From Aliarcobacter sp. (GTDB taxonomy: Bacteria; Campylobacterota; Campylobacteria; Campylobacterales; Arcobacteraceae), in NCBI GenBank assembly GCA_017995775.1, contig JAGOIF010000013.1, forward strand, positions 1 to 36,993: a stretch of 36,993 nucleotides of DNA, read 5' to 3'. Under the pieces are notes generated by a model that ran no database searches, was not told the DNA's origin, and saw nothing but the letters and a program-made list of their open reading frames with translations. A program made the position numbers and the translations under genes. Positions 8,987 through 18,586 of the stretch are shown in pieces. How positions within the stretch are numbered: the first letter of the stretch is position 1; each line of letters starts with the position of its first letter.

Positions 8987-9869
8987 AGAATGTTACGTCG
9001 TAACCTAAGTCTTTTAAACCTTGTCTATCTTTTGTCCAACCTTTTTTAATTGAAACAAAAAGTTCAAGATAACATTTTTTACCAGTTAATTTTTCTATTT
9101 TAACTCTAGCGTCTCTTCCAATTCTTTTAATTGCTTCTGCGCCTTTTCCTATTATCATACCTTTTTGAGTACTCTTTTGCACAATAATAGTTGCTTTTAT
9201 AACATCCACATTATCTTTTTCTTCAACTTTATTAATTAAAACGTCAGTTTCATAAGGTATTTCATCAGAAATATTTTCAAAAATTGATTCTCTAATAAAT
9301 TCTTTGAATAAATCTCTTAAATGTTCAGTTGTCATAATCTCTGGATCAAATAAATATGGATGAACAGGTAAATGTTTTACAACATCGTTTAATATATCAG
9401 AATGTTTTGTCTGTTTTAAAATAGAAATTGGAATAATTGCTTCATATCTATCACTAAATGATTCATATTCTTTCATTTTTTCTAACACTTCATTATTTGA
9501 TACAAAATCGATTTTTGTCAAAAGTAAAATATGTTTTACATTTTTCTTATTTTTTACTAAAAAATCTTCATAATATGTGATTTTATCAGTAACAGGTGCT
9601 AAGAATAAAATTAAGTCACAATCACCCATAGCTTTTAGTGCTTCATCAAGCATAAATTTATTTAAAAGTTTTTCCGTTTCGTGAATTCCTGGAGTATCTA
9701 CGAATACTATTTGATCATCATTGTGCATTACAATAATATTTGATCTTTTTCTTGTTGCGTTGGCTTTATGAGAAACCATTGCAATTTTTTCACCAACAAG
9801 CCAGTTTAATAACGAACTCTTTCCTGCATTTGGACGACCAACTACTGATACATATCCACATTTTGTCAT
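8985..9869 (-). CDS. era: GTPase Era
   Basis: A 294-residue GTPase that binds 16S rRNA near its 3' end during 30S maturation. The G domain shows G1 GRPNAGKS (11-18), G3 DTPG (58-61) and G4 TKID (118-121). The C-terminal KH domain includes GMIIGKGAEAIKRIG and KCYLELFVSIKKGW. Length and order are those of standard Era. It is the only gene between the competence cluster and comM, and it has its own terminator. Confidence 0.96.
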   Translation of the reverse strand: MTKCGYVSVVGRPNAGKSSLLNWLVGEKIAMVSHKANATRKRSNIIVMHNDDQIVFVDTPGIHETEKLLNKFMLDEALKAMGDCDLILFLAPVTDKITYYEDFLVKNKKNVKHILLLTKIDFVSNNEVLEKMKEYESFSDRYEAIIPISILKQTKHSDILNDVVKHLPVHPYLFDPEIMTTEHLRDLFKEFIRESIFENISDEIPYETDVLINKVEEKDNVDVIKATIIVQKSTQKGMIIGKGAEAIKRIGRDARVKIEKLTGKKCYLELFVSIKKGWTKDRQGLKDLGYDVTF

Positions 9870-9959
9870 TTATTCTCCTCAAGCTATTTTTAGCTTTATA
9901 TATGTCTAGATAATACCATTATTGTGTTTATAAAGTGGTAAAAACAAAAATTATAATTT

Positions 9960-11471
9960 TTATCTTTTTCTAAAACTTAGACTTTGGAGCAAATCATTTT
10001 TGCTAATTAAATCATTATCATTTAAATCTGCTATTGTTCTTGCTACTTTTAAAACCTTGTTTATACTACGAAAAGACAGCTGATAATTATGTCTTGCCTT
10101 TTGTAAAATTTCTTCAGATTCTAAATCTAAAAGACAATATTTTTTTATATCTGAATCACTTAATTTACCATTTAATTCAATTTGTCCTCTTAACTTTTGT
10201 TTTGTAAAAGCTTTAATCACTTTGTCATGTAGGTCTTTTGAACTTACAATATTTTTATTATCATTAAAGCTATCACTCATAACTACATACAAATCAATCC
10301 TATCCAAGAAAGGCTCACTTAAACGGTTTTTATATCTTTGTATTTCAAGCTCATTGCATTTACACTCTTTTACACTTGAAAGTAAATTTCCACAAGGACA
10401 AGGATTCATAGCTGATACAAAAATAAATTTTGTTTCATACATAATTTTACTATTTACCCTTGAAATAAGTATTTTATTATCTTCTAATGGTTCTCTTAAA
10501 GCTTCTAAGATTGATTTTGAAAAATGTGGTAATTCATCGAAAAATAAAATACCATTGTTACTTAAAGCAATTTCACCCATCTTTGCATTTGAACTTCCTC
10601 CTCCAAAAATTGATGACTTTGTAGAGCTATGATGTGGACTTCTAAAAGCACGAATAGGAAGAAAATCAATCTCTTTGTAATCAAGCGCTTGTAATTTTGC
10701 TTTTTCTAGAATCTCTTCTAAACTCATTGGTGTCATAATATATTTTAATCTCTTTGAAATCATAGATTTACCACATCCAGGGCTTCCTTCAAAAATGATA
10801 TTATGATTTCCAGCAGCACTTATTAGTGCTGCATTTTTTGCCATTTCTTGACCAATAACATCACTAAAATCTTCTAAATAATTTGTATCGTAGTAATATT
10901 TTTCATCATTTATTTCTATGGTCTTATAATTATTTTCTTTTTTAATATATAAATATTCTTCTTTTTTATTTGATTCAATAAAACTTATAGCTTCATGCAG
11001 ATTTTTAACACAATATATTTGTAAATTTGGAATATTTGATAATTTTTCAGCACTGCTTGGACAAACTAAAACTTTTTTAATAATGTTCTTTTTACACAAA
11101 GATAATATTATTGGAAAGATAGAGCTTGTATCTTTTATATTTCCATCAAGTGCTAATTCTCCAAAAAAATAAATATCTTCAAAGTCAATATTCTTTTTAT
11201 CAAACAAGGCAATTTGTAAGGCAATTGCTAAATCAAAATGAGTTCCTTTTTTATTTATTTCAGAAGGAGATAAATTAACTGTAATTTTTAAAGGAGGAAA
11301 TTTAAAACCATTTGTTAATAGTGCTGATTTAACTCTATCTTTTGACTCACTAATACTTGCACTTATCATTCCCACAATTGTAAAAGTAGGAAGACCTTTT
11401 GTAAATGTAGATTCAACATCTATACAAATAGCATCAATAGTGTCTAAAGATGCAGATTTTATAATTTTCAT
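9960..11471 (-). CDS. comM: ComM/YifB-family Mg-chelatase-like AAA+ ATPase
   Basis: A 503-residue protein with the YifB plan. The N-terminal ChlI-like domain reads IDVESTFTKGLPTFTIVG (about 18-35 in this numbering) and ends in PSEINKKGTHFDLAIAL. The AAA+ core has Walker A GSPGCGKS (about 229-236) and Walker B ILFFDELPHF. The C-terminal helical domain contains SFRSINKVLKVARTIADL. In Vibrio and other naturally transformable bacteria, ComM is a hexameric helicase that extends branch migration during integration of transforming DNA. The proximity to the Cts-like cluster, with era between, is suggestive. A GTG two codons upstream (11477) is an alternative start; ATG at 11471 is preferred because relatives begin MK. 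No strong ribosome-binding site precedes either. Confidence 0.9.
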   Translation of the reverse strand: MKIIKSASLDTIDAICIDVESTFTKGLPTFTIVGMISASISESKDRVKSALLTNGFKFPPLKITVNLSPSEINKKGTHFDLAIALQIALFDKKNIDFEDIYFFGELALDGNIKDTSSIFPIILSLCKKNIIKKVLVCPSSAEKLSNIPNLQIYCVKNLHEAISFIESNKKEEYLYIKKENNYKTIEINDEKYYYDTNYLEDFSDVIGQEMAKNAALISAAGNHNIIFEGSPGCGKSMISKRLKYIMTPMSLEEILEKAKLQALDYKEIDFLPIRAFRSPHHSSTKSSIFGGGSSNAKMGEIALSNNGILFFDELPHFSKSILEALREPLEDNKILISRVNSKIMYETKFIFVSAMNPCPCGNLLSSVKECKCNELEIQRYKNRLSEPFLDRIDLYVVMSDSFNDNKNIVSSKDLHDKVIKAFTKQKLRGQIELNGKLSDSDIKKYCLLDLESEEILQKARHNYQLSFRSINKVLKVARTIADLNDNDLISKNDLLQSLSFRKR

Positions 11472-11488
11472 AGTCACACCAAATAATA

Positions 11489-11529
11489 ATTTTATTAATT
11501 ATATCATATTTAATTAAAATTAATAAAAT
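11489..11529. repeat. AT-rich 12-bp inverted repeat between comM and the chemoreceptor
   Basis: ATTTTATTAATT (11489-11500) and AATTAATAAAAT (11518-11529) are exact reverse complements with a 17-bp spacer, upstream of two divergent genes. It could be an operator, or a chance match in sequence that is almost entirely A and T. Confidence 0.35.
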
Positions 11530-11641
11530 GCTTATTCAAAAAAATAATTTTTAAATAATATATTTTATATCAATTTCTATGATATTATTGCAATGAATAA
11601 ATAAACATTCAAATCGCTTAATTTACATATCTGGAGGATAT

Positions 11642-13426
11642 ATGACGACTAGCAAGAAACTACTTTTAAATATGTACTTTGCAATTATTGGATTAATATT
11701 AATAATTACAATCTCTTATTTCACAGCAGCTAAAAATATAAATTTAGTTATGGAAAATGACCTTGAGTCGATAGTAGATTCTTTAGAAAATATGATTTTA
11801 TTAAAAGCTGAAAAAGAACCTTTAGCTTATAAAGATGAAGAGTTCAAAAAAGCCATTAAAAGCATAAAAATTGGGAAAACTGGATATGTGTATTTAATAG
11901 ATAAAGAGGGGAAGTTAATAATTCATCCAAATAAAGAAGGTGTTTCTCTTATAAATGAAGAATTTATTCAAAAAATAGTCTCTGATAAAAAAGGAGGTTT
12001 AATATCTTATTATGCTGAAACTACTAATCAAAACAAAATAGTTGCATATAGATATATTCCAAAATGGGATATGTGGGTAGTTCCAGGTATTAATAAAGGT
12101 GATTATTTAGATGATGTACATAAAGACTTTTTATATTATATAGTTTTACTAGGAGTTATATTAATCATACTTCAAATTGTAATTTCTTTAAATATAAATA
12201 GAAGTATTAAAAATGGCATAGATGATTTTGTAAAATATTTCAATGAATTTCTATCTTTTATTACTTTTAAACAAAATCGAATTGAAAAAGTTATATCAAA
12301 AAATAATGATGAATTTTCAAAATTAACAATACAAATAAATAATGTAGTTGATGAATTTGATGCAAATTTTAAAGATGATATGAAAGTTATTGGAGAAATT
12401 GTATTAACAATGGACAAAGTTGAACAAGGTATTTTTAAATGCCGAATTAAATCTGAAACTAAAAATCCTATGATTTGTACACTTAAAAATACAATTAACA
12501 AATCTTTAGAATCTCTTGAATTTAGTATGAAAGATTTAGAAAGAGTAACAAGCTCTTATTCAAATAATAATTTTAAAGATACTATTGTTATTCCTTCAAA
12601 ACTAAAAGATAGACTTTTATCTGTTATGACAGGAGTTAATACTTTAGGAGTAACCTTAGGAAATATGGCTAAACAAAATCTTGATAACGGTCAATCATTA
12701 GATAAAGATGCAAGTACTATGAAAAAATCAATGCAGGATTTATCTACAAAAGCAAACCAACAAGCAGCATCACTTGAAGAAACAGCTGCTGCATTAGAAG
12801 AAATTACTTCGATCACTAGAAATAATGCACAAAATGCAGCAAAAATGTCAACTTTGGGAGAAACTGTTAAAAAAGCTGTGCTAAGTGGTCAATCACTTGC
12901 ATCAAAAACAGCTATTTCAATGGAAGAGATAAATGAAAAAGTAACTGCAATTAATGAGGCAATTACAGTGATTGACCAAATTGCATTCCAAACAAATATT
13001 CTTTCTTTAAATGCAGCAGTAGAAGCTGCAACAGCAGGAGAAGCTGGACGTGGGTTTGCAGTAGTTGCTGCTGAAGTGCGAAACCTTGCAAATAGAAGTG
13101 CTGATGCTGCTAAAGAGATTAAAGCATTGGTTGAAGATGCTAACTTAAAAGCTAACGCTGGAAAAGATATCTCAACTGAAATGATTGAAGGTTATGAAAT
13201 TTTAAATAAACATATTTCTGAAACTATTACTATTATTCATGATGTAAGTTCTGGTTCAAAAGAGCAAATGACAGGAATTGAGCAAATCAATGACACTGTA
13301 ACTATGCTTGATAGAGTTACTCAAGAAAATGCAAATAGCGCAAATCAAATTAGCTCAATTGCAAGTGAAGTATCATTAATGGCACAAGAACTTGTAAGAG
13401 ATGCAAAAACAAAACAATTTAACTAA
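11642..13426 (+). CDS. Methyl-accepting chemotaxis protein with a single Cache sensor domain
   Basis: A 594-residue chemoreceptor. Membrane helix 1 lies at about 9-29 and helix 2 at about 163-183. Between them is a roughly 130-residue periplasmic sCache_2-type domain containing [24 protein letters not shown], a pattern known from sensors of small organic acids. A linker follows, then a long cytoplasmic coiled-coil signalling domain with the hairpin-tip block [28 protein letters not shown] that binds CheA/CheW. A strong ribosome-binding site (GGAGG) precedes the ATG. The PAS gene begins 12 bp downstream, and both end at one terminator, so they are co-transcribed. The ligand is unknown. Confidence 0.92.
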   Translation: MTTSKKLLLNMYFAIIGLILIITISYFTAAKNINLVMENDLESIVDSLENMILLKAEKEPLAYKDEEFKKAIKSIKIGKTGYVYLIDKEGKLIIHPNKEGVSLINEEFIQKIVSDKKGGLISYYAETTNQNKIVAYRYIPKWDMWVVPGINKGDYLDDVHKDFLYYIVLLGVILIILQIVISLNINRSIKNGIDDFVKYFNEFLSFITFKQNRIEKVISKNNDEFSKLTIQINNVVDEFDANFKDDMKVIGEIVLTMDKVEQGIFKCRIKSETKNPMICTLKNTINKSLESLEFSMKDLERVTSSYSNNNFKDTIVIPSKLKDRLLSVMTGVNTLGVTLGNMAKQNLDNGQSLDKDASTMKKSMQDLSTKANQQAASLEETAAALEEITSITRNNAQNAAKMSTLGETVKKAVLSGQSLASKTAISMEEINEKVTAINEAITVIDQIAFQTNILSLNAAVEAATAGEAGRGFAVVAAEVRNLANRSADAAKEIKALVEDANLKANAGKDISTEMIEGYEILNKHISETITIIHDVSSGSKEQMTGIEQINDTVTMLDRVTQENANSANQISSIASEVSLMAQELVRDAKTKQFN

Positions 13427-13438
13427 AAAGGATAACTC

Positions 13439-13843
13439 ATGGCAAATGAAAAAGAAACAGTATTAGATGATTATGCATTTTTAGTTAGTGAAACAGATGC
13501 AAAAGGAAATATTCTTTTTGCAAATAATGATTTTTGTAAAATTGCAGAGTATGAAATAGATGAATTAATAGGTAAACCTCACAGCATGGTAAGACATAAG
13601 GATATGCCTAAAAAAGCTTTTAAATCTTTATGGGAAACTGTAAAAAGTGGTAATATTTGGACAGGATATGTAAAAAATGCTACAAAAAATGGTGGCTATT
13701 ATTGGGTATTTGCTACTGTTTATCCATTTGAATCATGCGATGGATCAAATGGTTATATATCTTGTAGAAGAAAGGCATCTACAAAAGAGATAGCTGATGC
13801 GGTAGAGTTATATAAAATTTGGAATAAAGAAGAATCTAAATAG
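13439..13843 (+). CDS. Stand-alone PAS domain protein (Aer/CetB-like)
   Basis: A 134-residue soluble protein that is essentially one PAS domain. The blocks DAKGNILFANNDFCKIAEY, IGKPHSMVRHKDMPK, FKSLWETVKSGNIWTGYVKN and NGGYYWVFATVYP match the FAD-binding PAS of the Escherichia coli Aer receptor and Campylobacter CetB. No output domain, membrane helix or HAMP is present, so it must act on a partner. The chemoreceptor gene 12 bp upstream is the obvious candidate, as in the CetA-CetB energy-taxis pair, where the PAS protein senses redox state and the receptor signals to CheA. Flavin binding is inferred from resemblance. Confidence 0.85.
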   Translation: MANEKETVLDDYAFLVSETDAKGNILFANNDFCKIAEYEIDELIGKPHSMVRHKDMPKKAFKSLWETVKSGNIWTGYVKNATKNGGYYWVFATVYPFESCDGSNGYISCRRKASTKEIADAVELYKIWNKEESK

Positions 13844-13859
13844 ATTTCTTCTTTTTTTT
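13827..13859 (+). terminator. Terminator of the chemoreceptor-PAS operon
   Basis: AAGAAGAATCT (13827-13837), loop AAAT, AGATTTCTTCTT (13842-13853) with one bulged T, running into a run of T to 13859. The PAS stop codon lies in the loop and right arm. Confidence 0.8.
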
Positions 13860-13908
13860 AGCGCTGTTTTTTCTTCTATTTTCTAACTTATTTTTTAACT
13901 TCACTTGC

Positions 13909-13914
13909 TATAAT
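13909..13914 (+). promoter_or_regulatory. -10 box for the zinc-ribbon membrane protein gene
   Basis: TATAAT with an upstream TGC (extended -10), 27 bp before the ATG at 13941. A T-rich stretch (TTTTTTAACTT) replaces a clear -35 box. Confidence 0.45.
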
Positions 13915-13940
13915 AACGAAAAATCTAGGAATCAAAATAA

Positions 13941-14318
13941 ATGTCAGAAATAACAAATTGCCCCGAATGCAATCATGAAATATTATCAAGACTAGGAACT
14001 GTATGTCCAAGTTGCGGTTATACAGTTGGATACTTTAATGGGGATAGTAAAAGAAAAGTTTATGGAAAGTTTTTTGCATTAACTGTTTTTGTTCCATTTA
14101 TATCACTTATAACTATTTTATTTGCCTCACAAAATAAATATACTATGATAATTGGAACTATTGTTTATATATTTTTAGCTGTAAAATCTTGTCCATTATT
14201 ATTTAAGGAAATCTTTTTTACAAAATTTGAAAAGTTCTTTTTCTGGTTAATTTGGATTTTAGCAAATAGCTTGATGTTTTCTTTAATATTTAATGTATTC
14301 AAAAAAGGTTTTGAATAA
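13941..14318 (+). CDS. Small membrane protein with an N-terminal zinc ribbon
   Basis: A 125-residue protein of unknown function. Residues 7-25 form a zinc-ribbon-like CPEC...CPSC motif (Cys7, Cys10, Cys22, Cys25). Hydrophobic segments follow at about 44-62, 67-85 and 98-118, suggesting three membrane helices with the zinc finger on the cytoplasmic side. No family name is assigned. It has its own -10 box and a bidirectional terminator, so it appears to be a single-gene transcript unrelated to its neighbours. Confidence 0.75.
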   Translation: MSEITNCPECNHEILSRLGTVCPSCGYTVGYFNGDSKRKVYGKFFALTVFVPFISLITILFASQNKYTMIIGTIVYIFLAVKSCPLLFKEIFFTKFEKFFFWLIWILANSLMFSLIFNVFKKGFE

Positions 14319-14329
14319 TACTCTAATTT

Positions 14330-14377
14330 AAAAAGCTAAAAGATAAAAATTACTTTTTCTCTTTTAGCTTTTTTTTC
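14330..14377. terminator. Bidirectional terminator between the zinc-ribbon gene and def
   Basis: AAAAAGCTAAAAGA (14330-14343) and TCTTTTAGCTTTTT (14360-14373) pair perfectly over 14 bp, and AAAAA/TTTTT extends the stem. T runs follow on both strands. The def stop codon (14350-14352) lies in the loop. Confidence 0.85.
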
Positions 14378-14865
14378 CACTCTTTTTCAAACTTTTTTCT
14401 TTTAATTATTGATAGGTTTTCAATAAATAAATGTCCTGAAAGATGTTCCATTTCATGTTGCCATGCAACTGCTAAAAAATCTTCACATTCCATTGTATGT
14501 TTTTCATTATTTCTATCATAATATTCAACTATTATATGCTGTGCTCTTGTAACATCTTCACTAAAACCAGGAACGCTTAAACAGCCTTCTGTAAATACTT
14601 GAGTTCCGTCTTTATGAGTTATTACTGGATTAATTGCTTCAATTAAATCTGCTTTATCTTGAATATCTTCTTCATTTGGAAGACTGATAATTAGCACATT
14701 TAAAGGAATTGCAACTTGAATTGCAGCTAATCCAACCCCATGTTGAGCCATCATAGTTTCGTACATATCATCTAAAAGAGTGTGCAATTCTTCATCGAAT
14801 TGCTCCACATCCTTTGACTTTAATCGAAGTAATTTATTTGGATAAGTTATAACTTCTCTAATCAT
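14350..14865 (-). CDS. def: Peptide deformylase Def
   Basis: A 171-residue metalloenzyme that removes the formyl group from nascent N-terminal fMet at the ribosome exit. All three family motifs are present: GVGLAAIQ (43-50), EGCLS (93-97; metal ligand Cys95) and QHEMEHLSG (His137 and His141 ligands, catalytic Glu138). It is the last gene of the tig-clpP-def operon, starting 8 bp after clpP ends. The C-terminal lysine-rich tail is encoded within the shared terminator hairpin. Confidence 0.97.
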   Translation of the reverse strand: MIREVITYPNKLLRLKSKDVEQFDEELHTLLDDMYETMMAQHGVGLAAIQVAIPLNVLIISLPNEEDIQDKADLIEAINPVITHKDGTQVFTEGCLSVPGFSEDVTRAQHIIVEYYDRNNEKHTMECEDFLAVAWQHEMEHLSGHLFIENLSIIKRKKFEKEWKKKLKEKK

Positions 14866-14873
14866 AATAATTC

Positions 14874-15464
14874 TTATTTGTGTTTAGCTATAACTTCGTC
14901 AATTAATCCATAAGTTTTAGCTTCATCAGCACTCATGAAATTATCTCTCTCTGTATCTTGTTCAATTTTTGAAACATCATGACCTGTTTGTTCTGCAATA
15001 AGTGCATTTAAACTATCTTTCATTCTTTGAATTTCTTTAGCTTGAATCTGAATATCAGTTGATTGCCCTTGTGCTCCACCTGATGGTTGGTGAATCATGA
15101 TTCTAGAATTTGGTAAAGAATATCTTTTACCTTTTGTTCCAGCTGATAATAAAAATGCACCCATAGATGCAGCTTGACCTATACAAATAGTACAAATATC
15201 AGGCTTGATATAATTCATAGTATCATAAATAGACATACCACTTGTAATCACTCCACCTGGAGAGTTGATATATAAATAGATATCTTTATCCGGATCTTCA
15301 GCTTCTAGGAAAAGTAACTGTGCAACTATTGTAGAAGCTACAGCATCATTTACCTCTCCACTTAACATAATAATTCTATCTTTTAGAAGTCTTGAATAAA
15401 TATCGTAACTTCTTTCTCCTCTACCGCTTTTCTCAACTACATATGGTATATAACTCATATTCAT
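14874..15464 (-). CDS. clpP: ATP-dependent Clp protease proteolytic subunit ClpP
   Basis: A 196-residue serine protease that forms the tetradecameric chamber served by Clp ATPases. The catalytic triad is visible as Ser100 (GQAASMGAF), His125 (MIHQPSGG) and Asp174 ([11 protein letters not shown]). The N-terminal [26 protein letters not shown] block is the axial loop and handle start. Either Met1 or Met3 could be the start. It lies 8 bp downstream of tig, and pairing of a chaperone with this protease is common in bacteria. Confidence 0.97.
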   Translation of the reverse strand: MNMSYIPYVVEKSGRGERSYDIYSRLLKDRIIMLSGEVNDAVASTIVAQLLFLEAEDPDKDIYLYINSPGGVITSGMSIYDTMNYIKPDICTICIGQAASMGAFLLSAGTKGKRYSLPNSRIMIHQPSGGAQGQSTDIQIQAKEIQRMKDSLNALIAEQTGHDVSKIEQDTERDNFMSADEAKTYGLIDEVIAKHK

Positions 15465-15472
15465 TCCTATAA

Positions 15473-16774
15473 TTATTTTCCTAATTTTTCATCTAATAAC
15501 TTAGAGATAACTTTCTCTTCAATCATAGACATTTTAATAGCTGGTAAGTATCCAGCTTCTTGATATTGTTTTACAACTTCTTGAGGATTTTGTCCCATTT
15601 GCATTGCTTCATAATATAAAACTTGCATAACTTCTTGATCAGAAACTTGAACACTTTCAGCTTTTGCAAGTGCATCAATAATAAATGTAGCTTTTACAGA
15701 ATTAACCGCATCTTCTTTTAATTCATTTCTCATTTCTTCAACTTTAGTAGGATCTTCTTGTAAAGCTTTGATTTCATCTTCGCTCATTGATCTTACTTTG
15801 TTATTTAATGCATAGTTAATTTCTTGATCAACTACTGAATTTGGTAAAGCAAATTGTAATTTTTCAACTAATGTTTCTAAATATGCAGGTTTTAATTCTT
15901 CTCTGTAATATGTAGCTTTTGCTTCTGCTTTCATTTGCTCTTTAATTTTTGCTCTTAAAGTTTCAATTGTTGCATTTTCTTCACCTGGTAACATTTTTTG
16001 TGCAAATTCGTCATTTAATTCAGATGCTACTTTTTCTTGAATTTCGTGTAAAGTTACTTTAAATGTAGCTTCTTTTCCTGCTAAATTAGCAGCTTGGTAA
16101 GCTTCTGGGAAAGTTACAAGAATATCTTTTTGCTCTTCATATTTCATACCAATAACTTGTTCTTCAAATCCTGGGATAAATGAACCTGAACCTACATGTA
16201 ATGGATATTTTTCAGCTTTTCCACCTTCAAATGCAATACCGTCAACAAAACCTTCAAAATCGATAACAGCATGGTCACCATCTTTTACAGCTCTTTTTTT
16301 AGCAAGTTTTTCTAACGGAGCTGAAGATTTAGCAATTTCTTCTAATCTGTCATCAATAATTTTTGCATCAATATCTTTATCTTCTATTACTGGAAGTAAT
16401 GATTTATAATCACCTAAATCAATTTTAGGTTTGCTTGCAACTGCTATTTCAACTTCAATTGAACCATCTTCTTTTTTATCAAATTTAGAAATATTTGGCT
16501 CTCCAATTAAATCTTCACTTGCAATATTTAATTCTTTAATACCATCATTTAATACTTTTCTTAAAGCTTCTGCTTCTGCATCTTCTAATAATTTATCTGC
16601 ATATCTTTGCTTAACAACGTTAACTGGAACTTTCCCTTTTCTAAAACCTTGAATATTCATAGTTTTTGCAGCTTGTTTAGCTACCTTATCTAAATTTGAT
16701 TCAACTGTTTCTTTTGTTATTGTAGCACTAACAAGTGCATTTGCTTCATCAACTCTTTTTGCGTTAAATTCCAT
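15473..16774 (-). CDS. tig: Trigger factor
   Basis: A 433-residue ribosome-associated chaperone and peptidyl-prolyl isomerase. The N-terminal ribosome-binding domain contains the signature GFRKGKVP (about 43-50). A FKBP-type domain follows at about 155-245 ([22 protein letters not shown]...[11 protein letters not shown]). The C-terminal helical chaperone arms run to the end. It is the first gene of an operon with clpP and def, all acting on nascent or misfolded chains. A TGCTAAAAT element about 40 bp upstream on the minus strand is a plausible -10 box. Confidence 0.96.
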   Translation of the reverse strand: MEFNAKRVDEANALVSATITKETVESNLDKVAKQAAKTMNIQGFRKGKVPVNVVKQRYADKLLEDAEAEALRKVLNDGIKELNIASEDLIGEPNISKFDKKEDGSIEVEIAVASKPKIDLGDYKSLLPVIEDKDIDAKIIDDRLEEIAKSSAPLEKLAKKRAVKDGDHAVIDFEGFVDGIAFEGGKAEKYPLHVGSGSFIPGFEEQVIGMKYEEQKDILVTFPEAYQAANLAGKEATFKVTLHEIQEKVASELNDEFAQKMLPGEENATIETLRAKIKEQMKAEAKATYYREELKPAYLETLVEKLQFALPNSVVDQEINYALNNKVRSMSEDEIKALQEDPTKVEEMRNELKEDAVNSVKATFIIDALAKAESVQVSDQEVMQVLYYEAMQMGQNPQEVVKQYQEAGYLPAIKMSMIEEKVISKLLDEKLGK

Positions 16775-16865
16775 TAAATTTACTCCGATTGTTATAATTT
16801 TAGCAACGATTTTATCTAAAAATTACTAAGGCTTTACTAAAATACTTTTTTTAAAGGAGTTTTAC

Positions 16866-18557
16866 TTGAAATTTATCTATCTTAATGTACTTTTTTTAAT
16901 GCTTATACCTAGTTTTATTTTAATGTATTTGATAATTACGAAACAAAGTAAATTAAGTTCTTATTTCTCAAAAAATGCTTTAGAAAAATTAAGTATCTCA
17001 AATCAATATTTCTCAAATAAAGCAAGAAATATCACACTTTTTTTAAGTCTTATTTTTATGATAATTGCTTTGGCAAGACCTGTTACAAATGAAAAAATAA
17101 ATGATGTTCAATCACAATTAAATGCTGTAATAATTGCATTAGATGTTTCAAAATCGATGAATGCAATTGATATTTATCCAAATAGATTTGAATTTGCTAA
17201 AAACAAATTATTAACTATTATAGATAGCTCAAAAACAGAAGCTATTGGCGTAATTTTATTTGCAAAATCAACATTTTTATTATCTGCTGTTACTCAGGAT
17301 TTTTCATCATTAAAACAATTAGTAAATAATCTAGATAAAGGAATAAACTTCGATAATGGTTCAAATATTTACTCAACACTTGAAGCTACGCAAAAGCTTC
17401 TAAAAGATTACAATAATAAAAATCTGATTTTATTAACAGATGGAGCTGATAATAGTGATTTTAATGAAGAGATTAAATTTGCAAATGAACATAATATTAA
17501 TATTTATACACTTGCAATTGCCACACCACAAGGAGCAGTTATAAAAGAAAATGATGGAAATTTTTTAACTGATTTAAATGGGAATATTGTAAATGTAAAA
17601 TTAAATGAAAATATCAAAGAATTGAGTTTAAAAACAAATGGTGGATACATAAATTATTCATTAAATAATGATGATATAAGTCAAATATTGAATGATATAA
17701 ATACAAAATCAAAAAAAGAAAAATTTGATGAGACTAAACACAAATCTTTTACAGAATTGTTTTATTATCCTTTAGCTCTTGGAATATTTCTACTTTTGAT
17801 TGCTTTTTCTTCAATTCCTAGTTTTTCAAAAAACAAGTCTTTACTTATGATATTAATTTCTTTATTTTTTTATTCAAATTCAAATCTTAATGCCTCATCT
17901 ATTTTAGATTTCACAACTATAAAAGAAGCAAAAAAAGCATATACTAATGAAGAATATGAGCAAGCAGCAAAACAATTTGAGAAACTAGATTCAAATGAAT
18001 ACAGAGATTATAATCTTGCTAATTCTTTATATAAATCAAATAATTTTGATAAAGCAATTGATTTATATAAAAATATTCAAAGCTCAAATAATGATTTAGA
18101 ATTTAAAAGATTACATAATCTTGCAAATTCATATGCAAAGAAGAATGATTTCCAAAATGCAATTTCAAATTATGAAAATGCATTAAAACTAAAAAATGAT
18201 AAAAAGACAAAAGAGAATTTAGAACTTGTTAAAAAAGCTTTAGAAGATCAAAATAAAAAAGAACAAGAAAATAATAATGATCAAAAAGATGAAGATAAAA
18301 AGCAAGAAAAACAAAAAGAAGAATCTCAAAACAATAATAAACCTGAGGAACAAAAAGAGCAAGAAAAAAAAGAAGCACAAGAAAAAAGTCAAAATATCAA
18401 TAAAAATTCACAAGATGAACAAAACAAAAATCAAGAGCAACAAATGTCAAACTACGAAGAAGAAAAATGGTTAAAACAAATAGAAAATCAAAAAACAAAT
18501 TCCTTACTAAAAAAAATGGAATCCTCAAAAAAGAATTCCATTTCAAATCCATGGTAA
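16866..18557 (+). CDS. VWA-TPR membrane protein (BatB/BatC-like fusion)
   Basis: A 563-residue protein resembling Bat aerotolerance-type proteins. Membrane helices lie near 5-23 and 55-71. A von Willebrand A domain (about 86-280) follows with the MIDAS residues DVSKS (Asp93, Ser95, Ser97) and the later TDGADNS loop. Further helices lie near 300-318 and 325-337. A TPR region spans about 355-455 (NLANSLYKSNNFDKAIDLYKN and a second repeat). The last 100 residues are a highly charged Lys/Glu/Gln/Asn tail with low complexity. Start is a TTG at 16866, well supported by AAGGAG 6 bp upstream, with no better ATG. BatB and BatC are separate proteins in many bacteria. The role is unknown; metal-dependent protein binding in the envelope is inferred. 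Confidence 0.8.
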   Translation: MKFIYLNVLFLMLIPSFILMYLIITKQSKLSSYFSKNALEKLSISNQYFSNKARNITLFLSLIFMIIALARPVTNEKINDVQSQLNAVIIALDVSKSMNAIDIYPNRFEFAKNKLLTIIDSSKTEAIGVILFAKSTFLLSAVTQDFSSLKQLVNNLDKGINFDNGSNIYSTLEATQKLLKDYNNKNLILLTDGADNSDFNEEIKFANEHNINIYTLAIATPQGAVIKENDGNFLTDLNGNIVNVKLNENIKELSLKTNGGYINYSLNNDDISQILNDINTKSKKEKFDETKHKSFTELFYYPLALGIFLLLIAFSSIPSFSKNKSLLMILISLFFYSNSNLNASSILDFTTIKEAKKAYTNEEYEQAAKQFEKLDSNEYRDYNLANSLYKSNNFDKAIDLYKNIQSSNNDLEFKRLHNLANSYAKKNDFQNAISNYENALKLKNDKKTKENLELVKKALEDQNKKEQENNNDQKDEDKKQEKQKEESQNNNKPEEQKEQEKKEAQEKSQNINKNSQDEQNKNQEQQMSNYEEEKWLKQIENQKTNSLLKKMESSKKNSISNPW

Positions 18558-18586
18558 AATCAAAAGATTAATAATCTTTCGATTTT
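18556..18586. terminator. Shared terminator hairpin of the VWA-TPR gene and the ppk2 operon
   Basis: AAAATC (18556-18561) and AAAGATT (18563-18569) pair with AATCTTT (18573-18579) and GATTTT (18581-18586) around one mismatch. Both convergent stop codons fall in or at the edge of the stem. Flanking T runs are short. Confidence 0.6.

Noticed and set aside
10222-10632. A 136-codon open frame antisense to comM
   Set aside because: It lies wholly inside a well-supported ATPase gene, has no ribosome-binding site and reads as Ser/Leu-rich reverse-complement sequence.
18277-18474. A lysine-rich open frame inside the VWA-TPR gene
   Set aside because: It is a shifted reading of the repetitive Lys/Glu/Gln coding tail; composition is nearly all Lys and Ile/Asn, and it has no start signal of its own.
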